Of a stretch of DNA of 64,000 nucleotides, positions 33,660 to 40,886 are shown in pieces. The DNA is from Clostridia bacterium. GTDB taxonomy: Bacteria > Bacillota > Clostridia > Christensenellales > CAG-917. The position numbers and the translations under genes are program-made. The DNA lies in the NCBI GenBank assembly GCA_017461985.1, contig JAFTSA010000008.1, positions 1-64,000 on the forward strand, written 5' to 3'. Positions within the stretch are counted from its first letter, which is position 1. The number at the start of each line of letters is the position of its first letter. The notes below the pieces were generated by a model. That model saw only the letters and a program-made list of their open reading frames with translations, did not search any database and was not told the origin of the DNA.

Positions 33660-34363
33660 GCAAGTTCAAGAGCAATTTCCATCATCTTTGTGAAGGAATT
33701 TTGTCTCTCCTCCGCTGTCGTGTTTTCTTCGGGATAGATGAACGAGTCGCTGACGGTGCAGATGCAGAGTGCTTTCTTGCCTGCTCTTGCTGCGTTGCAG
33801 TAAAGGGCTGCTGACTCCATTTCAACGCCGAGGACACCCATCTTTGCCCATTCCATGCCAGAGTTGGCTTCGTCATAGAAAATGTCTGATGAGAAGATGT
33901 TGCCCACCTTGTAGTTGACTCCTGCCTTTTCACAAAGTTCGGCGGCTCTACGGACAAGGTCGAAGTCTGCGATAGGTGCATAAGTGCCGGGGAGGTTATA
34001 CTGCATTGCATAGTTGCCGTTGGTGCATGCGCCCATTGCAACGATGATGTCTCTTGCGTGCAAATCCTTGTGGAATGAGCCACATGAGCCAATGCGGATG
34101 ATTGTCTTCACGTCGTAGAAGTTGAAAAGTTCGTATGAGTAGATGCCGATTGAGGGTTGTCCCATGCCTGATGCCATGACGGAGACTCTCTTGCCCTTGT
34201 AGTATCCTGTGTAGCCGTTGACGCCACGGACATTGTTGACAAGGACTGCGTCTTCAAGGAAATTTTCTGCAATAAATTTTGCTCTAAGGGGATCGCCGGG
34301 CATAAGCACTGTATCGGCGAAGTCACCTGCTTTTGCTGTGATGTGCGGTGTGGGGATAGGCAT
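33656..34363 (-). CDS. deoD: Purine-nucleoside phosphorylase, hexameric DeoD type
   Basis: About 235 aa from ATG 34361-34363, with AAGGAGG upstream. MPIPTPHITAKAGDFADTVLMPGDPLRAK is the DeoD N-terminus, MGQPSIGIYSYEL and RIGSCGS bind phosphate, and VEMESAALY binds ribose. SDSFIYPEENTTAEERQ contains the base-selecting aspartate. It splits inosine, guanosine and their deoxy forms to base plus pentose 1-phosphate. Confidence 0.95.
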   Translation of the reverse strand: MPIPTPHITAKAGDFADTVLMPGDPLRAKFIAENFLEDAVLVNNVRGVNGYTGYYKGKRVSVMASGMGQPSIGIYSYELFNFYDVKTIIRIGSCGSFHKDLHARDIIVAMGACTNGNYAMQYNLPGTYAPIADFDLVRRAAELCEKAGVNYKVGNIFSSDIFYDEANSGMEWAKMGVLGVEMESAALYCNAARAGKKALCICTVSDSFIYPEENTTAEERQNSFTKMMEIALELA

Positions 34364-34373
34364 AGTTTCCTCC

Positions 34374-35042
34374 TTAATATGCACTGCCGTCGTCTTGTGC
34401 TTTGACGATTTTGACAATGCGTGACGTGCCAAGACGGCTTGCGCCAAGGCGGACAAATTCTTCTGCGTCTTCAATTGATGAAATGCCACCTGCGGCCTTC
34501 ATCTTGACGTCTGCGCCGATGTTGGCTGCAAAGAGTGCGATGTCGCTGAAAGTTGCGCCTGCTTTTGAAAAACCGGTTGAGGTCTTGATGTAGTCTGCAC
34601 CGGCTTCGGTGACAAGTTGACACATCTTCACCTTTTCTTCATCGGTGAGGAGGCAGGTTTCAATGATGACTTTGAGGATGTTGTCTCCGCAAGCCTTTTT
34701 CAAGGTTTTGATTTCGTTGAGGACGTAGTCATAGTTGCCTGCTTTCAGTTCACCGATGTTGATGACCATATCAATTTCATCTGCGCCGTTTTTCAGTGCA
34801 TCGATGGTTTCAAATTCCTTGCAGGCGGTTGTGTTGTAGCCGTTGGGGAAACCGATGACTGTGCAGATTGCAAGACGGTCGCCTACGTAGTCCTTTGCTC
34901 TTTTCACAAAACTGGGAGGGATGCAAACTGATGCGGTTGAATATTTGATGCCGTCATCACAGATGCCTTTGATTTCGTCCCAAGTTGCTGTTTGACCAAG
35001 CAAAGTGTGGTCGCATTTTGCGAGAATGTCTTTGATGTCCAT
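34374..35042 (-). CDS. deoC: Deoxyribose-phosphate aldolase
   Basis: 222 aa class I aldolase cleaving deoxyribose 5-phosphate into acetaldehyde and glyceraldehyde 3-phosphate. [15 protein letters not shown] contains the Schiff-base lysine, and [12 protein letters not shown] the second conserved lysine. CDHTLL is the usual N-terminal substrate motif. It is the step that moves nucleoside carbon into glycolysis. Confidence 0.95.
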   Translation of the reverse strand: MDIKDILAKCDHTLLGQTATWDEIKGICDDGIKYSTASVCIPPSFVKRAKDYVGDRLAICTVIGFPNGYNTTACKEFETIDALKNGADEIDMVINIGELKAGNYDYVLNEIKTLKKACGDNILKVIIETCLLTDEEKVKMCQLVTEAGADYIKTSTGFSKAGATFSDIALFAANIGADVKMKAAGGISSIEDAEEFVRLGASRLGTSRIVKIVKAQDDGSAY

Positions 35043-35151
35043 AATTTATTTCTCCTAAATTTTATTACTATTTTTAGTGGGATATGCCACGCATATTCCA
35101 CGTTGTTTTCACTGAGTTTATTTTTTGTTTGTTTACAAAATCGAGAGTTTA

Positions 35152-36063
35152 TCAGCCGAGTTTTGACAGTTCAACTGCGATTTGTGATGCAAGGCGGGCG
35201 TTGTTGAGCACCAGTTGAATGTTGCTTGCAAGGCTGTCGCCTCCTGTTATCTTTTGGATTTTGTCAAGAAGGAACGGGGTGATATCTTTGCCCTTGACAC
35301 CCTTTTCTTCTGCCTCTTTCACTGCCTTATCAATTGCCTCACCAATGACCTTAGCGTCCATTGAATACTCTTCGGGAATAGGGTTGGTGACAAGCATTCC
35401 GCCTTCAAGCCCCATATCCTCTTTTGCCTTCATTGACTCTGCAATTTCCTTTGGTGTGTCCATACGATAGCCCACCTTGATTCCGCTTTCTCTTGTGAAG
35501 AAGGCAGGGAGTTCATCTGTGCCGTAGCCTATGACTGCAACACCCTTTGTTTCAAGATATTCCATGGTGAGGTTGAGGTCAAGTATGCTCTTTGCACCTG
35601 CGCAAACAACGGTCACGTTGGTCTTGGATAGTTCATCAAGGTCGGCGGAAATGTCCATTGTTTTTTCTGCCCCTCTATGCACTCCGCCAATGCCACCTGT
35701 TGCAAAAATCTTGACTCCTGCTTTTTCAGCAAGAATCATTGTGCTTGCAACTGTGGTTGCGCCGTTGAGCCCCTTTGCTATGACGATGGGGATATCCCTA
35801 CGGGATACTTTGGTGACGGTGAGACCTGCCTTTCCCAGCTTTTCAATCTCTTCACGATTGCATCCAACCGTGGGCACGCCGTCAATGATTGCGATGGTTG
35901 CAGGCACTGCGCCGTTCTTTCTCACTTCCTCTTCAACTCTCAATGCGGTTTCCACGTTTTGAGGGTAAGGCATACCGTGAGATATGATTGTGGACTCCAG
36001 CGCCACAACGGCTTTGCCTTCGGCTAGGGCCTTTTTTACTTCTTCGGCTACTTTGATTTTCAT
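35152..36063 (-). CDS. psuG: Pseudouridine-5'-phosphate glycosidase
   Basis: 303 aa. The enzyme cleaves the C-C bond of pseudouridine 5'-phosphate to uracil and ribose 5-phosphate. ALESTIISHGMPYP, GVPTVG, TTVASTM and ATGGIGGVHRGAE are signature stretches. The usual partner kinase PsuK was not found here, so either another kinase (perhaps Udk encoded just upstream) or an unlinked psuK makes the substrate. Confidence 0.93.
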   Translation of the reverse strand: MKIKVAEEVKKALAEGKAVVALESTIISHGMPYPQNVETALRVEEEVRKNGAVPATIAIIDGVPTVGCNREEIEKLGKAGLTVTKVSRRDIPIVIAKGLNGATTVASTMILAEKAGVKIFATGGIGGVHRGAEKTMDISADLDELSKTNVTVVCAGAKSILDLNLTMEYLETKGVAVIGYGTDELPAFFTRESGIKVGYRMDTPKEIAESMKAKEDMGLEGGMLVTNPIPEEYSMDAKVIGEAIDKAVKEAEEKGVKGKDITPFLLDKIQKITGGDSLASNIQLVLNNARLASQIAVELSKLG

Positions 36064-36124
36064 AATTTTTCCTGTTTGTTTATTTCGTCTATTTCGTCGG
36101 CTGTTTAGTCGCTACGATTGAGGA

Positions 36125-36745
36125 TTACTCCTGCTCTGCGATTTTTCTCTTGATGGTGTTTATTATCATATTGAACGCCACGTCGTTGTGGCCGCCTACG
36201 GGGACGATGACGTCTGCAAGGCGTTTTGATGGCTCAACGAATCTTTCGTGCATAGGCTTTACGGTGGTGAGATATTGCTTGACTACGCTGTCAAGATTTC
36301 TGCCTCTCTCCTTGACGTCACGGACAAGACGGCGAAGTATGCGTACGTCTGCATCTGTGTCCACAAAGATTTTGATGTCAAGCATATCAACAAGGTCTTG
36401 GTTTTCAAAAAGCAAAATGCCTTCAACCACTATGACCTTTGCGCTGTCAAGTTTCAACCACTCTTCACCGCGAACGTGGTTTGAAAAGTCATAGGTGGGG
36501 TGCATAATGCTCTTGCCTGCCTTCAAATCCTTCAGGTGTGAGATGAGAAGGTCGGTGTCAAATGCGTTGGGGTGGTCGTAGTTGATTTTTGCTCTTTCTT
36601 CAAAGGGCATTTCTCTGTGGTCGGTGTAGTAGCAATCCATACTGACAAGGACACCGTCTCCGCCTACTGCGTCAATTACTCTTTTTGCAAGGGTGGTTTT
36701 GCCTGAGCCTGTGCCACCACAAAATCCTATAATCAAGCGTTCCAT
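36125..36745 (-). CDS. udk: Uridine kinase
   Basis: 206 aa. GFCGGTGSGKTTLAKRV is the P-loop, DCYYTDHREMPFEER and NYDHPNAFDTDLL the substrate motifs, and VVEGILLFENQ the Walker B-like region. It phosphorylates uridine and cytidine to the monophosphates. The C-terminal HNDVAFNMI is as in family members. Confidence 0.93.
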   Translation of the reverse strand: MERLIIGFCGGTGSGKTTLAKRVIDAVGGDGVLVSMDCYYTDHREMPFEERAKINYDHPNAFDTDLLISHLKDLKAGKSIMHPTYDFSNHVRGEEWLKLDSAKVIVVEGILLFENQDLVDMLDIKIFVDTDADVRILRRLVRDVKERGRNLDSVVKQYLTTVKPMHERFVEPSKRLADVIVPVGGHNDVAFNMIINTIKRKIAEQE

Positions 36746-36878
36746 ATCTTTCCGTGTGATTTTGCTTTTGTATTTTAAGTTGTCGTTTGCTGTGAGTGTT
36801 GTATTTTCTGTGTTTTGTTGGCTATTTTGTTTTTCTCATTGCGATACAAGCCAGTTGACACGCTGTGCCAACATGGTA

Positions 36879-37475
36879 TTAGGTGAAAATGCCTCTTGCT
36901 TCTTGGTCGCGTCTTGCTTTCAGCCAGCATTTTTTGCACATTGCCACGTATCTTTCATTGCCCCCTAAGCACAGTTGGTCACCGCTGAAAACAACGTTGC
37001 CGTCGTCGTCAAGGCGGGCATTGACTGTGGCTTTGTCACCGCATTTGCAAACTGACTTGATTTCTTGGATTGAGTCCGCAATTTCAAAAAGGCGTCTGCT
37101 TCCGGGGAAAAGGTGGGTTAGAAAGTCAGTGGACAAGCCAAAGCACAAAACGGGGATGTCAAAGTCCATAACCACTCTGCTCAGTTGGTCAACTTGGTCG
37201 GGGTGCAGGAATTGGCACTCGTCCACGATGATGACGTTGCATTCGCTGTTTTCGTCCTTGTAAAGGTCGTATAGATCTACGCTTTCAGGGACGGTGATTG
37301 CCTCTGCCTGAAGACCGATGCGTGAACGTACTGTGGTTGCGCCGTCACGATTGTCGGTGGAGGGCTTCACAAGAAGGACCTTCATCCCTCTTTCTTCATA
37401 GTTGAATTTGGTTATCAGTGCTTGTGCCGTTTTGGAGCAACCCATTGCTCCAAACTTGAAATAAAGTTTTGCCAT
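36879..37475 (-). CDS. tdk: Thymidine kinase
   Basis: 198 aa type II thymidine kinase. The P-loop is a variant, GAMGCSKTAQAL instead of the common G-x-M-x-S-G-K-T. IIVDECQFL is the Walker B/DE-CQF motif. CKCG and CKKC are the zinc-binding pairs. It lies 7 bases after pdp. The changed P-loop residue is worth noting but the Lys-Thr pair is intact. Confidence 0.92.
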   Translation of the reverse strand: MAKLYFKFGAMGCSKTAQALITKFNYEERGMKVLLVKPSTDNRDGATTVRSRIGLQAEAITVPESVDLYDLYKDENSECNVIIVDECQFLHPDQVDQLSRVVMDFDIPVLCFGLSTDFLTHLFPGSRRLFEIADSIQEIKSVCKCGDKATVNARLDDDGNVVFSGDQLCLGGNERYVAMCKKCWLKARRDQEARGIFT

Positions 37476-37482
37476 TTTTCAC

Positions 37483-38784
37483 CTATTCTACTCTTGCAAA
37501 GACCAAAGGTCTTTCCTGAGGTTTTTCATCTTTGATTGTCGTTGAGTTATTAAATCTTGCCACGGCGCCGTCAAATCGGGCTTCGTCATTGGTGTACATA
37601 ACCGCAATGACCTCTCCCTTTTCAACCTTGTCACCCGTCTTTTTCACGAGAGTGATGCCGGCGGAGTAGTCGATTTCTTCTTCCTTGGTGTTTCTGCCTG
37701 CGCCAAGCATAAGAGATGCTATGCCGTAGCCCTCGGTGTCAACACGGACGATATATCCGCTCTTTTCCGCCTTGACTTCACGGCTGAATTTTGCCTTTTC
37801 AAAGAGGTCGGGATTGTAGATGACTGAGTCGTCACCATGTTGTGCTTTGACCATTTTGGCAAGTGTTTCAAGGGCGATGCCGTCAGCAATTGCCTTTTTG
37901 ACCATATCTTCGCACTCTGTCATACTGCCTTTGCCTGCAAGATAAAGCATATTTGTGGCAAGAATCACACACACTTCGGTGAAGTCAGCAGGGCCGTTGC
38001 CTTTGAGGGTTTCAATGGCTTCAATCACTTCAAGGCTGTTGCCTATGTTTGCACCGAGAGGCCTGTCCATATCCGTGATGAGGGCGAGCATCTTTTTGCC
38101 TGCGCTCTTGCCTATGTCCACCATAACCTCTGCAAGACGGACGCTTTCTTCAACCGTCTTTGCAAATGCGCCACTGCCTGTCTTGACGTCAAGGACTATG
38201 CAGTCATCGTCTGCTGCCAACTTTTTGCCCATAATGCTGGACACTATGAGGGGCAAACAGTCCACAGTTGCAGTGACGTCACGGAGGGCGTACAACTTTT
38301 TGTCTGCGGGGGCAAGCTCGTGAGATTGACCTACAATTGCCACACCCAAATCGTTGACGATTGAGATGAATTCCTCTTCGCTAAGGTCGGTTTTGAAGCC
38401 GGGGATTGACTCCAGTTTGTCTATTGTGCCGCCGGTGTGACCAAGGCCTCTACCGCTCATCTTTGCAACCTTGACACCAAGAGAAGCAACAATAGGTGCA
38501 ACAACAAGGCTTGTCTTGTCACCCACACCGCCTGTTGAGTGTTTGTCAACACGGATGCCGTCTATGCCTGAAAAGTCAAGGGTGACGCCGCTGTCACGGA
38601 CTGCGAAAGTCAGCTCACGAGTTTCGTTTATTGTCATGCCCTTGTAATAAACTGCCATCAAAAAAGCGGAGGCCTGATAGTCGGGGATTTCACCCTTGAC
38701 GTATCCGTCAACGAAAAAGTGAATTTCCTTGGGAGTCAATTCACCGCCGTCACGCTTCTTTTTGATAATGTCGTACATTCTCAT
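37483..38784 (-). CDS. pdp: Pyrimidine-nucleoside (thymidine) phosphorylase
   Basis: About 433 aa, exactly the family length, from ATG 38782-38784 with GGAGG upstream. RVDKHSTGGVGDKTSLVVAP is the phosphate and pyrimidine site; MSGRGLGHTGGTIDKLESIPGF and DVKTGSGAF are further signatures. It has the C-terminal barrel-sandwich domain. First gene of the nucleoside cluster, preceded by a consensus promoter whose transcript would begin with a hairpin. Confidence 0.93.
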   Translation of the reverse strand: MRMYDIIKKKRDGGELTPKEIHFFVDGYVKGEIPDYQASAFLMAVYYKGMTINETRELTFAVRDSGVTLDFSGIDGIRVDKHSTGGVGDKTSLVVAPIVASLGVKVAKMSGRGLGHTGGTIDKLESIPGFKTDLSEEEFISIVNDLGVAIVGQSHELAPADKKLYALRDVTATVDCLPLIVSSIMGKKLAADDDCIVLDVKTGSGAFAKTVEESVRLAEVMVDIGKSAGKKMLALITDMDRPLGANIGNSLEVIEAIETLKGNGPADFTEVCVILATNMLYLAGKGSMTECEDMVKKAIADGIALETLAKMVKAQHGDDSVIYNPDLFEKAKFSREVKAEKSGYIVRVDTEGYGIASLMLGAGRNTKEEEIDYSAGITLVKKTGDKVEKGEVIAVMYTNDEARFDGAVARFNNSTTIKDEKPQERPLVFARVE

Positions 38785-38803
38785 AATATTCCTCCAAAAG
38801 GGA

Positions 38804-38822
38804 TATTGGCTTTTAGCCAATA
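38804..38822 (-). promoter_or_regulatory. 5'-end hairpin of the nucleoside operon transcript
   Basis: TATTGGC (38804-38810) pairs with GCCAATA (38816-38822). With the -10 at 38824-38829 the transcript should begin inside or next to this stem. It could be an operator or a 5' stabilising hairpin. Confidence 0.5.
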
Positions 38823-38823
38823 C

Positions 38824-38852
38824 ATTATACACTAAAACCGCCTATTTCACAA
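38824..38852 (-). promoter_or_regulatory. Promoter of the nucleoside salvage cluster
   Basis: Minus strand TTGTGA (38847-38852), 17 bp, TATAAT (38824-38829), about 40 bp before the pdp ATG. Confidence 0.8.
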
Positions 38853-39104
38853 TACCCAATTTTGATTTGTCCCCATTTGAAGTCAAAAAACTTGCAAAAA
38901 CCGCCGAAATTGTCATAAAAATAATAAAAATAAAACAAAAAGCACTATTTTAGTGCTTTTTGAACTGGCGTTTTTTGTTGTTGCAATGCGCTCAATAATA
39001 TGCCATTTCTTCAATGCTGACTACTGCGATTGTCGTGGTCTTGGCGACGACGATTTTGACGTGTGACGTTAAATAAACAAAAGAGTTTTTCGGTTTCTAA
39101 CCGC
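38853..39104. other. Spacer between pdp promoter and mntP end
   Basis: About 250 bp without a gene. It contains the terminator at 38937-38961 and otherwise nothing I can identify. Confidence 0.6.
38937..38961. terminator. Terminator downstream of mntP
   Basis: AAAAAGCACTA-TTTT-AGTGCTTTTT; a symmetric bidirectional hairpin, about 145 bp past the mntP stop on the minus strand. Confidence 0.75.
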
Positions 39105-39740
39105 CTAAAATCTTTCAATCAAAAACTCAATGAGCAATTTAAGACCGATTGCTATGAGGATAAGTCCACCAAGTATTCCTGACTTGGATTTCAGCTTGTC
39201 ACCAAACTTTTGACCGATGAATACTCCGCCTACGCAAATGCCAAAGGTGATGACAGCAATGAGAGCAAAAGTGACGTAGGTTTCAACTGCGGATTTGCCT
39301 ATATAGACAAGCCCAACGGTGAGAGCGTCAATTGAGGTCGCAACTGACTGAACGAGCAAGGTTTTCACCCCAAACTTGTAGGGCTTTTCTTCTTCATTGT
39401 CAAGGCAATTCGGGCAGGATAGATTGTCGGTTTCCTTCTCTTTTGCCTTCTTTTCCTTCACTATGTCACGGACGGAATCAAATATCATTTTTGCGCCCAA
39501 AAGGAACAAGATGCAAAAGCCGATTATGGGCACCGCCACCTCAATCCACTTCTCAAATAGACTGCCCAGAAGATAGCCTATGAGGGGCATAATTCCTTGA
39601 AAAAGTCCAAAAGAAAGGGCTGTGAGAATCATATATTTCACAGGCATCTTTTTTGCGGTCAAGCCGTTTGACAAACTGACTGCAAACGCGTCCATTGACA
39701 AGGACACGGATATGAGCAAACTTTGGACTATCCAGGGCAT
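39105..39740 (-). CDS. mntP: Manganese efflux pump MntP
   Basis: 211 aa with six membrane helices in two three-helix repeats. SMDAFAVSLSNGL and SIDALTVGLVY are the two D-A motifs for the metal path. The cytoplasmic loop contains SCPNCLDNEEEKP, a CxxC pair with acidic residues not usual in short MntP sequences. No yybP-ykoY riboswitch fits in the 70-bp upstream gap; instead a terminator-like hairpin (39751-39780) precedes it. Confidence 0.9.
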   Translation of the reverse strand: MPWIVQSLLISVSLSMDAFAVSLSNGLTAKKMPVKYMILTALSFGLFQGIMPLIGYLLGSLFEKWIEVAVPIIGFCILFLLGAKMIFDSVRDIVKEKKAKEKETDNLSCPNCLDNEEEKPYKFGVKTLLVQSVATSIDALTVGLVYIGKSAVETYVTFALIAVITFGICVGGVFIGQKFGDKLKSKSGILGGLILIAIGLKLLIEFLIERF

Positions 39741-39750
39741 AATTTCTCCA

Positions 39751-39780
39751 AAAAAAATGATATGCTTTGCATACCATTTT
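39751..39780 (-). terminator. Terminator/attenuator between the ECF S-component gene and mntP
   Basis: Minus strand AATGGTATGC-AAA-GCATATCATT followed by eight T, directly before the mntP ribosome site (GGAGAAATT). Either it ends the upstream transcript or it reduces read-through into mntP. Confidence 0.7.
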
Positions 39781-39810
39781 CATTGTATCATCGTTGCATT
39801 ATTCTGTCAA

Positions 39811-40626
39811 CTAAACAAGTTTTGCAGCGCGGATTGCTGTGGCAATAGGAGGTGTGATAAGGCTGAACGCCACAACCTCTATGCCAAAGTTCAAACTGAA
39901 CCAAGCAAGGATATATTCCACGTTGATGATTGTGTTGCCAAGAGATGTGTTGTTGAAGAAGATGAGGGTGAAGATTGCCACAAACACGGTGTTGGTGATG
40001 ACACCAAGGGCGGTTGACACCAAGTGAACCACTTGTCTTACGGCAATTTCCTTTGCCTTTTTGGCTTTCTTTTCCTTGTCGGTGAGTTCAGTTTCCTCAA
40101 CTTCGTCATCTGCGATGACGTCATCGGTTGCGGTCATTTCCTCTTGAGGTGCGAAATCCTCTACAACCTCTTCAGTTATAACCACGTCGATTTCGTCATT
40201 TTGCACTTCGACTTCTTCGTCATCCTCTTCTACAACCGCTTTTTCAGGTTTCAGGTTGATGCCCAGCCACTTTTCAAGGAGGAGTTTTTCAAGGCCTATA
40301 CGAGACCAATATGCCACCACTGCGATGAGCACTCTGGGGAGTATGCACACCAAAGGATTTTGGAAGATAGGTGCAATGGGGCTTGCGGCTTTTGTTGTGA
40401 ACCAAGCAATGTAGTTGATGAGCCCCATCATAAGACCCATAAACAAGGAAATCTTGAAATCACAAACTTGGGCAAGGATAAGGGTGGGCAATATCATCAA
40501 TGCCAAAGTTATCGGGCCAAACTGGATGGGCACGAAACAGAAAATTATGGTGAGAGCAAGCATGAGTGCCAAAAGTGCAATCAGTTTTGTCCTTCCCATT
40601 TTGTTTCTTGCAGTTGACTTTGCCAT
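39811..40626 (-). CDS. ECF transporter S component with acidic insertion
   Basis: 271 aa. Membrane segments at about 15-35, 40-60, 63-80 and 90-115, then two more near 205-265, fit the six-helix substrate-binding subunit of energy-coupling factor vitamin transporters. Between helices 4 and 5 lies an acidic insert of about 65 residues (EEDDEEVEVQ, TEEVVEDFAPQEE) absent from ordinary S components. Ligand unknown. EcfA and EcfT genes are not in the window, so it is a group II type. It is preceded by a consensus promoter. Confidence 0.75.
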   Translation of the reverse strand: MAKSTARNKMGRTKLIALLALMLALTIIFCFVPIQFGPITLALMILPTLILAQVCDFKISLFMGLMMGLINYIAWFTTKAASPIAPIFQNPLVCILPRVLIAVVAYWSRIGLEKLLLEKWLGINLKPEKAVVEEDDEEVEVQNDEIDVVITEEVVEDFAPQEEMTATDDVIADDEVEETELTDKEKKAKKAKEIAVRQVVHLVSTALGVITNTVFVAIFTLIFFNNTSLGNTIINVEYILAWFSLNFGIEVVAFSLITPPIATAIRAAKLV

Positions 40627-40653
40627 AAAATCACCTTCTTAAAGTATAGATAA

Positions 40654-40682
40654 ATTATAAAACCAAATATCCGCTTTGTCAA
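40654..40682 (-). promoter_or_regulatory. Promoter of the ECF S-component gene
   Basis: Minus strand TTGACA (40677-40682), 17 bp, TATAAT (40654-40659); perfect consensus, followed by an AAGGTG ribosome site. Confidence 0.9.
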
Positions 40683-40886
40683 CATTATGAATTTTATTCA
40701 TCGTTTTTGTCGGTTTATATAACATTTTTGGCAGTTTATCCCCCTGTTTTGAAGATAAAACTCATCAACATTGCACTCTTGATTTTAAATTCGTCTTGCG
40801 CCCGCGGGTGGCACGCACTAAGATAAAAAAATATTTCCATATTTCTTCATTTGTGCTACAATATTAAAAAACAAATGAGGTGCATT

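Noticed and set aside
39741-39810. yybP-ykoY manganese riboswitch before mntP
   Set aside because: The 70-bp gap is too short and shows only a terminator-type hairpin.
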